64,000 nucleotides of DNA from Melioribacter roseus (lineage in GTDB: Bacteria; Bacteroidota; Ignavibacteria; Ignavibacteriales; Melioribacteraceae): NCBI GenBank assembly GCA_020724265.1, contig DYHH01000001.1, forward strand, positions 192,674 through 256,673, written 5' to 3'. Below are positions 54,194-63,006 of this stretch, piece after piece. Numbering within the stretch: the first letter of the stretch is position 1; each line of letters starts with the position of its first letter. Made by a program: the position numbers and the translations under genes. Below the pieces are notes generated by a model. The model ran no database searches. It saw only the letters and a list, made by a program, of their open reading frames with translations, and had not been told where the DNA came from.

Positions 54194-54958
54194 TTATCTT
54201 GTAGCAAAAATTTCTTTTACGAAATTGATTACTAAATCATCCAATTCTGATTTTTCCTTATAACCGAGTGATTCAGCTTTTTTCAACCATTCTTTTGATT
54301 TAGTGGAATTTTCGGAAGAAGCAAAATGCAACGCCGCATAAATTTCTTTCGAGGTCAATTTCTGATTTAATGCCGTTTCAAAATTTTTATAAGCAGATTC
54401 TTTATCATCAAAAAAGGTTAGTTGGAAATATCCTATTACAAAATTCAACTTGGGTGATGGGTTGGTATCGTTTAGTTTTTGTGCCTCGGTAAAAAGCTGG
54501 TAATCTTGAAAAGATAATTTTTCAAACAAACCAACCGACATAAAGTTCAAGAGAGTTCGCATATTAGAAGGTTCATAAAAACCGGGGACAACATCAATTA
54601 AAAGTAGTTCATTAGTAAGAAATGCTGTAGATGGGAAACTTCTTACACCAAGTTCTGAAGCCAATTGCTGATAAGAAATTGATACGTTAGGCAAATTTAT
54701 TGAACCGGGTTTTTCCGGATTAATTTTTACCGGAACAAAATCTTTGTTAAGCATTTTTTTGATTTCTGCATCTGAATAGGTTTCCCTATCCATTTTCTTA
54801 CACCACCCGCACCAATCAGTATAAAAACTGACAAGTATAATTTTATCATCCTTTTTAGCAGTACTTAGTGCATCTTCAAATTTCTGCCAGTGTAATTCAT
54901 TTGCTGTAAGTGATAAACTAATTATTATTAATAATATTATACTTAGCATTAACTTCAT
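54194..54958 (-). CDS. Secreted thioredoxin-fold protein
   Basis: A 254-residue protein with a signal peptide (about 1-19), then a thioredoxin domain with the redox motif CGWC (C50, C53) in SFYTDWCGWCKKMDRETY, and cis-proline region VRSFPSTAFL. The C-terminal part (about 150-254) is helical and TPR-like (ESAYKNFETALNQKLTSKEIYAALHFASS). The first domain belongs with thioredoxin_7/DsbDgamma-like proteins that reduce periplasmic partners. It lies 78 bases upstream of the esterase-like gene and may or may not belong to that operon. Confidence 0.88.
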   Translation of the reverse strand: MKLMLSIILLIIISLSLTANELHWQKFEDALSTAKKDDKIILVSFYTDWCGWCKKMDRETYSDAEIKKMLNKDFVPVKINPEKPGSINLPNVSISYQQLASELGVRSFPSTAFLTNELLLIDVVPGFYEPSNMRTLLNFMSVGLFEKLSFQDYQLFTEAQKLNDTNPSPKLNFVIGYFQLTFFDDKESAYKNFETALNQKLTSKEIYAALHFASSENSTKSKEWLKKAESLGYKEKSELDDLVINFVKEIFATR

Positions 54959-55089
54959 TAGATAAAATCCCTTCTCAGATTTTTATTTTTCAATTAGATA
55001 ATATTTTTCACAAAACGATTCAGAATTAATGGAGAAAATATTAATCAATTTTGATTGAGTAAATAAATGAAGTGGGTTAAGATAATAAA

Positions 55090-55116
55090 TCCCCGGGATA
55101 ATAATACCCCGGGGAA
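55090..55116. terminator. GC-rich hairpin terminator behind the DHOD-like gene
   Basis: CCCCGGGATA (55091-55100) pairs with TACCCCGGGG (55105-55114), nine of ten positions, short loop. It lies 11 bases behind the stop codon at 55127. Flanks are only moderately T-rich on the minus strand. Confidence 0.55.
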
Positions 55117-55126
55117 ATTCCAATTA

Positions 55127-56125
55127 TTAAAGAAGTGTTTTATAACTTTGAAGTGTTTTCATATAGTTTGCTCTTTCAAAAGCGGCTGGTTCACCGACTT
55201 TCTTTTGGCTCATACTTCCCTTCATCATATCAATCGATTCATATTCGTTTTCTCTCATCCAGTTTTCAACACCTTCAAGTAAATCTTTGATTCTGCTTGT
55301 ACCTTTCATTAATAATTCCGAACAAATCTGGGCGACATCACCACCAGCCATCATAACTTTTATGATATCTTCGGATGAATGAACACCGCTTGTCAAAGCT
55401 AAACTTGCGTTAATGTTTCCGTAAAGTATTGAGATCCATCTTAAAGGTAATCTCATTTCCCAATTTGTACTTAACATTAAATTAGGAACAACTTCAAGTT
55501 TTTCAAGATCGAAATCGGGTTGATAAAATCTGTTGAACATTACTAATGCATCAGCGCCCGCTTTATCTAATCTTTTAGCCATGTTTGACATTGACGAAAA
55601 ATACGGACTTAATTTAACAGCCACGGGGATCTTAACATTTTCTTTAACTGTTTTTAGAGTATCTATATACATATTTTCAATTTCCGAACCGGCTAAATTC
55701 GGGTTTGTGGGGATGTAATAGACATTTAATTCCAATCCATCTGCACCGGCATCTTCAATATTTTTTGCATATTTAACCCAACCACCTGCACTTACTCCGT
55801 TCAAACTTCCGATTACCGGAATCTTTACAGCTTTCTTAAGGTTGGCAATGTGGTCAAGATATTCGTATGGGGTTAATTTAAATTCTTCAGGTTCTGGAAA
55901 GTATGATGTAGCTTCGGCATACATTTCCGTTCCGTATGATAAATAATGATCAAGTTCGCCTGATTCATGAGTTATTTGTTCTTCAAAAAGCGAGTAACAA
56001 ACAACAGCCGCAGCACCTGCATCTTCCATTCTTTTAACGGAATCAACACTTTCAGATAATGGCGAAGCCGAGGGTACTATAGGGTTGTTGAGTTTCAATC
56101 CCATATAAGTTGTTGATAGATCCAT
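55127..56125 (-). CDS. Dihydroorotate dehydrogenase-like FMN protein
   Basis: A 332-residue TIM-barrel protein of the dihydroorotate dehydrogenase-like group. It shows [122 protein letters not shown] (FMN phosphate site). The class 1 NxSCPN loop is replaced by [13 protein letters not shown], without the catalytic cysteine, so it is probably not PyrD. It is on the same strand directly downstream of nifJ, 81 bases apart, a pairing that suggests a link to pyruvate:ferredoxin oxidoreductase. Confidence 0.88.
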   Translation of the reverse strand: MDLSTTYMGLKLNNPIVPSASPLSESVDSVKRMEDAGAAAVVCYSLFEEQITHESGELDHYLSYGTEMYAEATSYFPEPEEFKLTPYEYLDHIANLKKAVKIPVIGSLNGVSAGGWVKYAKNIEDAGADGLELNVYYIPTNPNLAGSEIENMYIDTLKTVKENVKIPVAVKLSPYFSSMSNMAKRLDKAGADALVMFNRFYQPDFDLEKLEVVPNLMLSTNWEMRLPLRWISILYGNINASLALTSGVHSSEDIIKVMMAGGDVAQICSELLMKGTSRIKDLLEGVENWMRENEYESIDMMKGSMSQKKVGEPAAFERANYMKTLQSYKTLL

Positions 56126-56168
56126 TTGTTTACTCCAATTTATTTTTCAAATTTTTTCCTAATAGATT

Positions 56169-56198
56169 ATCAGAACCCGACTTGAGCCGGATTCTGAT
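56169..56198 (-). terminator. Weak hairpin between nifJ and the DHOD-like gene
   Basis: ATCAGAACCCG (56169-56179) pairs with CGGATTCTGAT (56188-56198), one mismatch. There is no strong T run on the minus strand, so attenuation rather than full termination is likely. Confidence 0.35.
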
Positions 56199-56206
56199 TT
56201 TATCAA

Positions 56207-59200
56207 TTAATTTACTTTCTCTTCCTCTTTCCCATTTCCATTAATTGAATAATCCATAGCAGCAAGTTGTTCATAGTGTTTCCATTTCTTGAGAACATTT
56301 TCTTGAGCTATTTTCAGCAGTTCTTTTGCTTCTTTAGGATGAGATTTTGTCAACATTTTATATCTTGTTTCTCTGTAGAAATAATCTTCTAATTTTACTT
56401 TCGGAGCTTTTGAATCTAACTTCAACGGATTTTTACCTTCTTTTAATGAATCAGGATTAAATCTGAATAAAGGCCAGTGTCCGCTCTCTACAGCAAGTGT
56501 TTGGTTTTCCATACCTTTAGCCATATTAATACCGTGTGCAATACAATGACTGTATGCAATTATTAAAGAAGGGCCGTCATAGGCTTCGGCTTCAAGAATT
56601 GCTTTAAGAGTCTGAAGATCATTTGCTCCCATAGCTATTTGAGCAACATAAACATTACCATAGCTCATTGCCATTTGAGCTAAATCTTTTTTAGCGGTTG
56701 GTTTACCCGCTGCGGCAAATTTAGCAACCGCACCCATTCCGGTAGCTTTGGACATTTGCCCACCGGTATTTGAATATACTTCGGTATCAAGCACAAGAAT
56801 ATTTACATTTTTACCTGATGCAAGTACGTGATCCAAACCTCCGAAACCGATATCGTAAGCCCAGCCGTCGCCACCCATTATCCAAATTGATTTTTTGATT
56901 AAGTAATCAGCAACCGCTAATAAATTCAGGGCTTCATCAGAACCGTCTGTCTCTAATATTTCTTTTAGTTTGGCTACTCTTTCTCTTTGTTCATAAATAC
57001 CCATTTCATCGGATTGATCGGCAGAAATAAGTTGTTCAACAAGTTCTTTACCAATCTTATCTGTTAATTTTAACAATAGTTCTTTTGCATATTCATTATT
57101 TTTATCAACTGCTAAGCGCATACCAAAACCAAATTCGGCATTATCTTCAAATAATGAATTCGACCAAGAGGGACCACGACCATCTTTATTGGTAGTCCAT
57201 GGTGTTGTTGGCAGGTTACCACCATAAATCGAAGAACAACCTGTAGCATTTGCAACCATTGTTCTATCACCGAATAATTGGGAGACCAATTTCACATAAG
57301 GAGTTTCACCACAGCCAGAACATGCACCGGAAAATTCAAATAAAGGTTCGAGTAATTGACTGCCTTTTATTGTATTTACTTTTACTTCTCTTCTATCGAA
57401 TTCAGGTATTTGAAGGAAATATTCGAAGTTTTCTCTTTCCTGGGTTCTAATCGGAAGTTGCGGAACCATATTAAGTGCTTTTCTACCTGTTTCTTTTTTA
57501 TCTTTTGCGGGACATACTTCTACGCAAAGTTCGCACCCTGTACAATCTTCTACAGCAACCTGAATAGTATAAGCCAAACCATCATATTCTTTACCACGTG
57601 CATCCGTATGTTTAAAGGTAGCAGGTGCATTTTCTGTAAAAGATTTTGGATAAGCTTTTATTCTTATAGTCGCATGAGGACAAACCATAGCACACTTACC
57701 GCATTGAATACATAAATCCTCTTCCCATGCAGGAACAGACAATGCAATATTTCGTTTTTCCCATTTGGTTGTACCCGAAGGGAAAGTCCCGTCTATTGGC
57801 ATTCCGCTAACAGAAATATCATCACCTTTTCCTTCCATAATTTTTGCCAGTACATTTTTCACATAATCCGGGGCTTTTTCAGAAACTATCGGAGGAAGTT
57901 CGATACTGCTCGTTACTGATTCCGGGTATTTAATTTCATGAAGATGTTCAAGAGTTTCATCAACTGCTTTATAGTTTTTCTTTACTATATCTTCGCCTTT
58001 ACTTCCGTAGGTCTTTTTTATAGCTTCTTTTATCTTGTTAATTGCTTCATCTTTCGGAAGAATACCGGAAATTGCAAAGAAGCAAGTCTGCATAATTGTA
58101 TTTACTCTCGCACCCATTCCCGTTAGATTAGCTACTTCGTATCCATCAATTGAATAGAATTTTAGTTTTTTATCAATAATTTCTTGCTGAACTTTTTTAG
58201 GTAATTTATCCCATACCTCATCTTTGCCGTATGGACTATTAAGCAAGAATGTTCCACCTTCGACTACTTTTTCAAGCACATCAAATTTCTCTAACAGAGT
58301 AAATTGATGACAGCCGACAAAATTTGCACTCTGAATTAAGTAAGTAGAATGTATCGGTTTCTTACCAAACCTTAAATGCGAAATTGTTGTTGAACCGGAT
58401 TTTTTTGAATCGTAAACAAAATAACCTTGAGCGTAATTATCAGTTTCTTCACCAATAATTTTAATCGAGTTTTTATTTGCTCCAACCGTTCCATCTGCAC
58501 CCAATCCATAAAACATTCCTCTAAAAACATCTTTTCCTTCAATAATAAACGAATGATCATATTCTAAGCTTGTAAAAGTTACATCATCATTTATACCGAT
58601 TGTAAAGTGGTTCTTTGGTTCATCTTTCTTTAATTCATCAAATACAGCTTTTACCATAGACGGTGTAAATTCTTTTGAAGATAAACCGTAACGACCACCG
58701 ACTATTTTCGGCATTGATTTGAAAGGTGCGATACCGTTATTTAATGCTTCTACACAACCGGTAACAACATCTTGATAAAGTGGTTCGCCGATTGCACCGG
58801 GTTCTTTTGTCCTATCAAGTACGGCTATTTTTTCAACAGTTGGTGGTAATGCATCCATCAGATGTTGTACTGAGAACGGTCTATACAATCTAACTTTTAT
58901 TGCCCCGACTTTTTCTTCGAGTCTTTCACTCATGTAATCAACTGTTTCTTGCACTGTTTCAGCACCGGAGCCCATTAAAATAACAACACGTTTAGCATCG
59001 GGAGCACCGTAATAATCAAATAATTTGTATTGTCTTCCGGTTAACTCTGCAAATTTGTTCATTGCATTTTGAACAACATCCGGACATTCATTATAGAATT
59101 TATTTACAGTCTCGCGCCCTTGGAAATATACATCAGGATTTTGAGCTGTTCCGCGAATAAATGGTCTTTCGGGATTTAAGGCTCTCATCCGATGTTCATG

Positions 59201-59800
59201 TACAAATTTTTCATCAATTAGTGACTTTAAGTCTTCTACTGTAAGTTGTTCTATTTTATTAACTTCATGCGATGATCTAAACCCATCGAAGAAATGAACA
59301 AACGGGATTCTTGATTCAAGCGTAGATTTGTGGGCAATTGCTGCTAAATCCATTACTTCTTGAATTGATCCGGAAGCAAGTAGTGCAAATCCGGTTTGTC
59401 TTGCAGCCATTACATCACTATGATCACCAAAAATCGATAAAGCAGATGCAGCCAAAGACCTTGCCGAAACATGAAATACTGTTGGAGTTAACTCTCCAGC
59501 AATCTTATACATATTTGGGATCATTAGGAGCAAACCTTGAGATGCAGTAAATGTAGTTGTTAATGCTCCTGTTTGTAATGCACCGTGCACGGCACCGGAT
59601 GCCCCGCCTTCACTTTGCAATTCAGAAACATGAGGTACTGTGCCCCAAATATTCTTTTTACCTGCCGCTGCCCATGCATCCGAAAGTTCACCCATTCCGG
59701 AAGAAGGAGTAATCGGATAAATGGCAATTACTTCACTATTGTGAAAACCGACATATGCTGCAGCGTCATTTCCGTCAATTGTAATCATTTTTCTGCTCAT
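56207..59800 (-). CDS. nifJ: Pyruvate:ferredoxin (flavodoxin) oxidoreductase
   Basis: A 1197-residue single-chain PFOR, which converts pyruvate and CoA to acetyl-CoA, CO2 and reduced ferredoxin. Domain I starts ITIDGNDAAAYVGFHNSEV and YPITPSSGMGELSDAWAA. Domain II and III follow, with GSGAETVQETVDY and LYRPFSVQHLMDALP. A 2[4Fe-4S] ferredoxin domain has LCIQCGKCAMVCPHATI and CTGCELCVEVCPAKD. The TPP-binding end has FSGACSGCGETPYVKLVSQLFGDRTMVANATGCSSIYGG and IMGGDGWAYDIGFGGLDHVL. All clusters and cofactor motifs are present; length is normal. It indicates an anaerobic or facultative metabolism. Confidence 0.98.
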   Translation of the reverse strand: MSRKMITIDGNDAAAYVGFHNSEVIAIYPITPSSGMGELSDAWAAAGKKNIWGTVPHVSELQSEGGASGAVHGALQTGALTTTFTASQGLLLMIPNMYKIAGELTPTVFHVSARSLAASALSIFGDHSDVMAARQTGFALLASGSIQEVMDLAAIAHKSTLESRIPFVHFFDGFRSSHEVNKIEQLTVEDLKSLIDEKFVHEHRMRALNPERPFIRGTAQNPDVYFQGRETVNKFYNECPDVVQNAMNKFAELTGRQYKLFDYYGAPDAKRVVILMGSGAETVQETVDYMSERLEEKVGAIKVRLYRPFSVQHLMDALPPTVEKIAVLDRTKEPGAIGEPLYQDVVTGCVEALNNGIAPFKSMPKIVGGRYGLSSKEFTPSMVKAVFDELKKDEPKNHFTIGINDDVTFTSLEYDHSFIIEGKDVFRGMFYGLGADGTVGANKNSIKIIGEETDNYAQGYFVYDSKKSGSTTISHLRFGKKPIHSTYLIQSANFVGCHQFTLLEKFDVLEKVVEGGTFLLNSPYGKDEVWDKLPKKVQQEIIDKKLKFYSIDGYEVANLTGMGARVNTIMQTCFFAISGILPKDEAINKIKEAIKKTYGSKGEDIVKKNYKAVDETLEHLHEIKYPESVTSSIELPPIVSEKAPDYVKNVLAKIMEGKGDDISVSGMPIDGTFPSGTTKWEKRNIALSVPAWEEDLCIQCGKCAMVCPHATIRIKAYPKSFTENAPATFKHTDARGKEYDGLAYTIQVAVEDCTGCELCVEVCPAKDKKETGRKALNMVPQLPIRTQERENFEYFLQIPEFDRREVKVNTIKGSQLLEPLFEFSGACSGCGETPYVKLVSQLFGDRTMVANATGCSSIYGGNLPTTPWTTNKDGRGPSWSNSLFEDNAEFGFGMRLAVDKNNEYAKELLLKLTDKIGKELVEQLISADQSDEMGIYEQRERVAKLKEILETDGSDEALNLLAVADYLIKKSIWIMGGDGWAYDIGFGGLDHVLASGKNVNILVLDTEVYSNTGGQMSKATGMGAVAKFAAAGKPTAKKDLAQMAMSYGNVYVAQIAMGANDLQTLKAILEAEAYDGPSLIIAYSHCIAHGINMAKGMENQTLAVESGHWPLFRFNPDSLKEGKNPLKLDSKAPKVKLEDYFYRETRYKMLTKSHPKEAKELLKIAQENVLKKWKHYEQLAAMDYSINGNGKEEEKVN

Positions 59801-60203
59801 ATAGCATACCTGTATTTATTTATGTTAACTAATAATTCTTTATTGGTGCTTCATAAAAAACAAAAATTGCGCCATATTTAAGAGTCAGTTATCTGCTTTT
59901 TTAACATAAAAATGCATATTTTTGACTATAATCAGACTATTTATCGTAATTCTTTAAGAAAAATGAGTCTTCTGCTCTTAATTTTGAGAATATGAACTCA
60001 AAACCAATTTTAATTATACGATTATTTTTTTAGATATTAAAGACCTTCTTATCGTAATCATGTGTGAGGTAAACCGTTGAAACGGTTAGAGAGTCTTTCG
60101 GTGTGAGTTCTAGTACAACGAATAAATTCGTGAATTAAGATAGTGTTTGCAGTCGCTTAAAACTCATTGATGCATCTGTGGGCGTGGTATATACTCCAAT
60201 TTA

Positions 60204-60339
60204 GAGGTTGTCTTAAAAGTAAATATCAAATAAAAAATCTGTGGAAATCTCGCCAGAGTTCGGCGTAGTCTGCCGACAGTTCAAATCTGCGGTATCTGTG
60301 GTCTAATTTAATAACAAACTTTACTTTTGAGACAGCCTC
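60204..60339. mobile_element. MITE-like element of 136 bases with terminal inverted repeats
   Basis: The left end GAGGTTGTCTTAAAAGTAAA (60204-60223) and the reverse complement of the right end, GAGGCTGTCTCAAAAGTAAA (60320-60339), agree at 18 of 20 positions. There is no coding capacity. Ends of this kind (GAGGCTGTCTCAAAA) recall the terminal repeats of transposase-encoding insertion sequences. No target-site duplication is apparent. The interior shares a 24-base block with 30256-30279. Confidence 0.65.
60264..60287 (+). repeat. Copy B of the 24-base repeat shared with 30256-30279
   Basis: The block beginning CGTAGTCTGCCGACAGTT matches copy A at 22 of 24 positions, mismatches at positions 9 and 19. 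It lies inside the MITE-like element. Confidence 0.6.
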
Positions 60340-60374
60340 GACGGAAAATCAAAACAATAATATTCTGATCGGTT

Positions 60375-60866
60375 TCAACCGTTTTTTTTAACATTCTTCG
60401 CCATAGATTCTTCAGCCATCTTTTTCTTGTAATCTATAATTTTTTGTTGAAGTTTTTCATCCGATGTTGCGATTATTTCTGCGGCGAGGATTCCGGCGTT
60501 TTTTGCTCCGCCGATTGCAACAGTTGCAACCGGTACACCGCCGGGCATTTGTACGATTGAGAGAAGTGAGTCCAATCCCTTCAGTGATTTTGATTCAACC
60601 GGGACTCCTATTACAGGTAAAGGTGTATATGAAGCGGTCATTCCGGGTAAATGTGCCGCACCACCTGCACCTGCTATTATAACTTTCAATCCCCTCTCGT
60701 GTGCTGTTTTACCGTATTCTGCCATTGCATCAGGAGTTCTGTGAGCCGATACAATTTTCACTTCGAAAGGAATTCCAAATTCTTTTAGAGGTTCGATGGC
60801 TTTTTCCATTGTGGGAAGATCAGAATCACTTCCCATTATTATTCCGACTACTGGTTTGTCTGACAT
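60375..60866 (-). CDS. purE: N5-carboxyaminoimidazole ribonucleotide mutase
   Basis: A 163-residue PurE class I, which moves the carboxyl of N5-CAIR to carbon 4. I start at the ATG at 60866 ([20 protein letters not shown]), preceded by GGAGA at a proper distance. An in-frame start 26 codons upstream would translate a dispersed repeat. It shows [25 protein letters not shown] (catalytic histidine), [28 protein letters not shown] and [23 protein letters not shown]. The stop codon sits in a CGGTTTCAACCG palindrome. purK is upstream on the same strand. Confidence 0.96.
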   Translation of the reverse strand: MSDKPVVGIIMGSDSDLPTMEKAIEPLKEFGIPFEVKIVSAHRTPDAMAEYGKTAHERGLKVIIAGAGGAAHLPGMTASYTPLPVIGVPVESKSLKGLDSLLSIVQMPGGVPVATVAIGGAKNAGILAAEIIATSDEKLQQKIIDYKKKMAEESMAKNVKKNG

Positions 60867-60882
60867 TTTTGATCTCCGTTTT

Positions 60883-60950
60883 CTTTGTGATCCTTTGTGC
60901 GCCTTGTGGTAAATCGTTTCACCACAAAGGACACAGAGTTCCACAGAGAT
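60883..60950. repeat. Inverted pair of ACCACAAAG/ACACAGAG-type repeats between purK and purE
   Basis: On the plus strand ACCACAAAGGACACAGAG with a following CCACAGAG (60921-60948) faces an inverted relative (complement of 60883-60910, beginning ACCACAAGGCGCACAAAG). It separates purK from purE and lies directly upstream of the purE Shine-Dalgarno. Similar fragment at 5354-5386. Confidence 0.6.
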
Positions 60951-62087
60951 TTAAATAATAATTTTTTGCTCCATCTTTTTTGCTTTGCGCAATGTTGTAT
61001 TCAATTTATCACCGATAATTGTAATGTGCCCCATCTTTCTACCAATACGCGATTTTTCTTTACCATATACATGAAGATGCAAATCCGGTTCACTTAAACT
61101 TTCGGGATAATTTTGGACTACACCTTTCCCATCCCTTTTACCAAGGAGATTTATCATCACAGCATATTTTTTAACCAATTCTGTTGAACCAAGAGGTAAA
61201 TTCATCACAGAGCGAATATGATTTTCGAACTGAGAAGTTATACATCCTTCAATTGTGTAATGACCCGAGTTATGCGGACGCGGAGCCATCTCATTTACTA
61301 ATATTCTACCTTTTTCATCAATAAACATTTCAATGCCGAATAATCCGAAACCTTTGACTGCCTTAACACATTCAATTCCTATTTGCTCTGCCATTTTTAT
61401 TTTTCTTTTTGATATTTGAGCTGGTGAAATAACTGTATGACATATATGATTCTTCTGAATTGTCTCAACAACCGGGTAAGTTTTTATTTCTTTTTTAGTC
61501 CTGACAACCATCACTGCTAACTCTTTTGAGAATTTTACAAATTCTTCTGCGTAAAGTTTTGAGTGACGGTTTGTCAATTTCTTATAAGCATCTTTAAAAT
61601 CAGTTTCATTCATTACATCAGCATTACCATATCCATCATAACCCATTTTTCTAGATTTAATGATAAATCGCTTTCCTAATTTTGTCGATATTTTTTTATA
61701 ATCATTAATCGATTTTACTTCCATAAAATTAGGAAGCGGAATATTGTACTTTGATAAAGTTTTTTTCTGTGTGAATTTGTCTTGAATTAATCGAATTGTA
61801 TATGCCGAAGGAATAACTCTTTTACCAAGAGATTCGATAAACTTTAATCTGTCCGCATCAATAAATTCATTTTCTAATGTGATAATATCACATTCCTCTG
61901 CAAATTGTTTTAACAGTTTATCGTCATCAACCCAGCCTACAAATTCATTTTGGGTTAACTGTCCGGCAGGTGAGTTTTTTTCTTTTTCTAAAATCGCAAT
62001 ATCGAAACCAAGTTTATAAGCTTGAAAAGCAGACATGCGTGCTAATTGTCCGCCACCAAGTATTCCTATTGTTTTTCGCTTAATCAA
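60951..62087 (-). CDS. purK: N5-carboxyaminoimidazole ribonucleotide synthase
   Basis: A 378-residue PurK, an ATP-grasp enzyme that carboxylates AIR with bicarbonate. It shows GILGGGQLARMSAFQAYKLGFDIAIL, the ATP-grasp core KRFIIKSRKMGYDGYGNADV, LYAEEFVKFSKELAVMVVR, and the signature VKGFGLFGIEMFIDEKGRILVNEMAPRPHNSGHYTIEG. It feeds PurE, the next gene, 84 bases downstream across an inverted repeat. Normal length. Confidence 0.96.
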   Translation of the reverse strand: MIKRKTIGILGGGQLARMSAFQAYKLGFDIAILEKEKNSPAGQLTQNEFVGWVDDDKLLKQFAEECDIITLENEFIDADRLKFIESLGKRVIPSAYTIRLIQDKFTQKKTLSKYNIPLPNFMEVKSINDYKKISTKLGKRFIIKSRKMGYDGYGNADVMNETDFKDAYKKLTNRHSKLYAEEFVKFSKELAVMVVRTKKEIKTYPVVETIQKNHICHTVISPAQISKRKIKMAEQIGIECVKAVKGFGLFGIEMFIDEKGRILVNEMAPRPHNSGHYTIEGCITSQFENHIRSVMNLPLGSTELVKKYAVMINLLGKRDGKGVVQNYPESLSEPDLHLHVYGKEKSRIGRKMGHITIIGDKLNTTLRKAKKMEQKIII

Positions 62088-62205
62088 AATGATTTGATAG
62101 ATAATTAAGAATTACTCAAAATTAGATTTTAATGAGGTAAGAAACAACCGAACATTTTATGGAATTGATTATCGAACAAAGAATTATGTGATAATAATTT
62201 TAATG

Positions 62206-62859
62206 CTAGAATTCCTTTTTAATAATTCTTCCCAATCCCGATACATTGGTACTTATATCATCAGGATCTCCGTAATAATTAATATTACCGACACCGGAAA
62301 TTTCCGCTATAATTGACTCTGAAGCATAAACATCTGCGTTTGAAGCACCGCTGCTGGAAATATCAACAAACCTAGCAAATAATTCTTTAGCTTCCAATCT
62401 ACCCGCACCGGAGAGTTCCGACGTAAATTGCTCAACTTTCCCTTGCAATTCAATAAATCCGGCACCGCTTAGATCAAGTAAAAATTCCTGTTCATCAATT
62501 CCGGATGCATAAATATTGCTTACGCCGGATGAACTGATTTCTTCTAGATCAGGGACTGTAATATTAATTCTAATTTTCCGTTTAGGTGAAATTGCTCTTG
62601 AATTTTCAATTCTCAATGTATTGTTTATAACTTCGGTAATAATGTACTGCTGTAAATTATCTTCGGCAGAAATTTCTAAAGATGTTCCAATTCCAACCAA
62701 GATTTCAATGTTATAAGCGCCGCTGACTTTGAGTCTATTGAAATCCTCAATAGACCTTTGTTCTGTTACTATATTTCCGCTCCCTTTAACACCCATTTCT
62801 CTGCAGCCGATAAAAAGAACTAAAAAGATTAATGACAGTGACAATATCATTTTTTTCAT
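62206..62859 (-). CDS. Head-GIN (DUF2807) domain lipoprotein
   Basis: A 217-residue lipoprotein with lipobox FIGC (C19). The head-GIN domain begins VKGSGNIVTEQRSIEDFNRLKVSGAYNIEI and continues as a beta-helix-like series of GSG/SSG turns (EEISSSGVSNIYASG, LDLSGAGFIELQG, LSGAGRLEA, DISSSGASNADVYA, AEISGVGNINYYG, TNVSGLGRI). The regular spacing indicates a right-handed beta-helix, common in Bacteroidota surface proteins. Function unknown; probably outer-membrane attached. Monocistronic. Confidence 0.9.
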   Translation of the reverse strand: MKKMILSLSLIFLVLFIGCREMGVKGSGNIVTEQRSIEDFNRLKVSGAYNIEILVGIGTSLEISAEDNLQQYIITEVINNTLRIENSRAISPKRKIRINITVPDLEEISSSGVSNIYASGIDEQEFLLDLSGAGFIELQGKVEQFTSELSGAGRLEAKELFARFVDISSSGASNADVYASESIIAEISGVGNINYYGDPDDISTNVSGLGRIIKKEF

Positions 62860-63006
62860 AACAGACTCGTTTTTGAATTTTTAGACGCCTCAATATTGTA
62901 AATGTTACAACTATATTCAAACCAGGTTATTGTGATGATTATTAAATTTAATATATCAATTCAAATTCATATCTTTACGGATGCTTGTTGAATTCGATTA
63001 TATAAT

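Larger units (their letters stand above)
59801..60374. other. Intergenic region with repeats, no gene
   Basis: About 570 bases between nifJ and purE, no gene supported. It contains a palindrome AACCGTT GA AACGGTT (60072-60087), a decayed ACGAATAAATTCGT dyad (near 60117), and a 136-base element with 20-base terminal inverted repeats (60204-60339). The nifJ promoter should lie at the left side; no clear box was found. Confidence 0.6.

Noticed and set aside
57356-57715. A 119-residue frame opposite nifJ, rich in cysteine and phenylalanine
   Set aside because: It is the antisense shadow of the PFOR ferredoxin domain, with no independent support.
60867-60944. A 26-residue N-terminal extension of PurE
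   Set aside because: It is encoded by a dispersed repeat and lies ahead of a better start with a Shine-Dalgarno.
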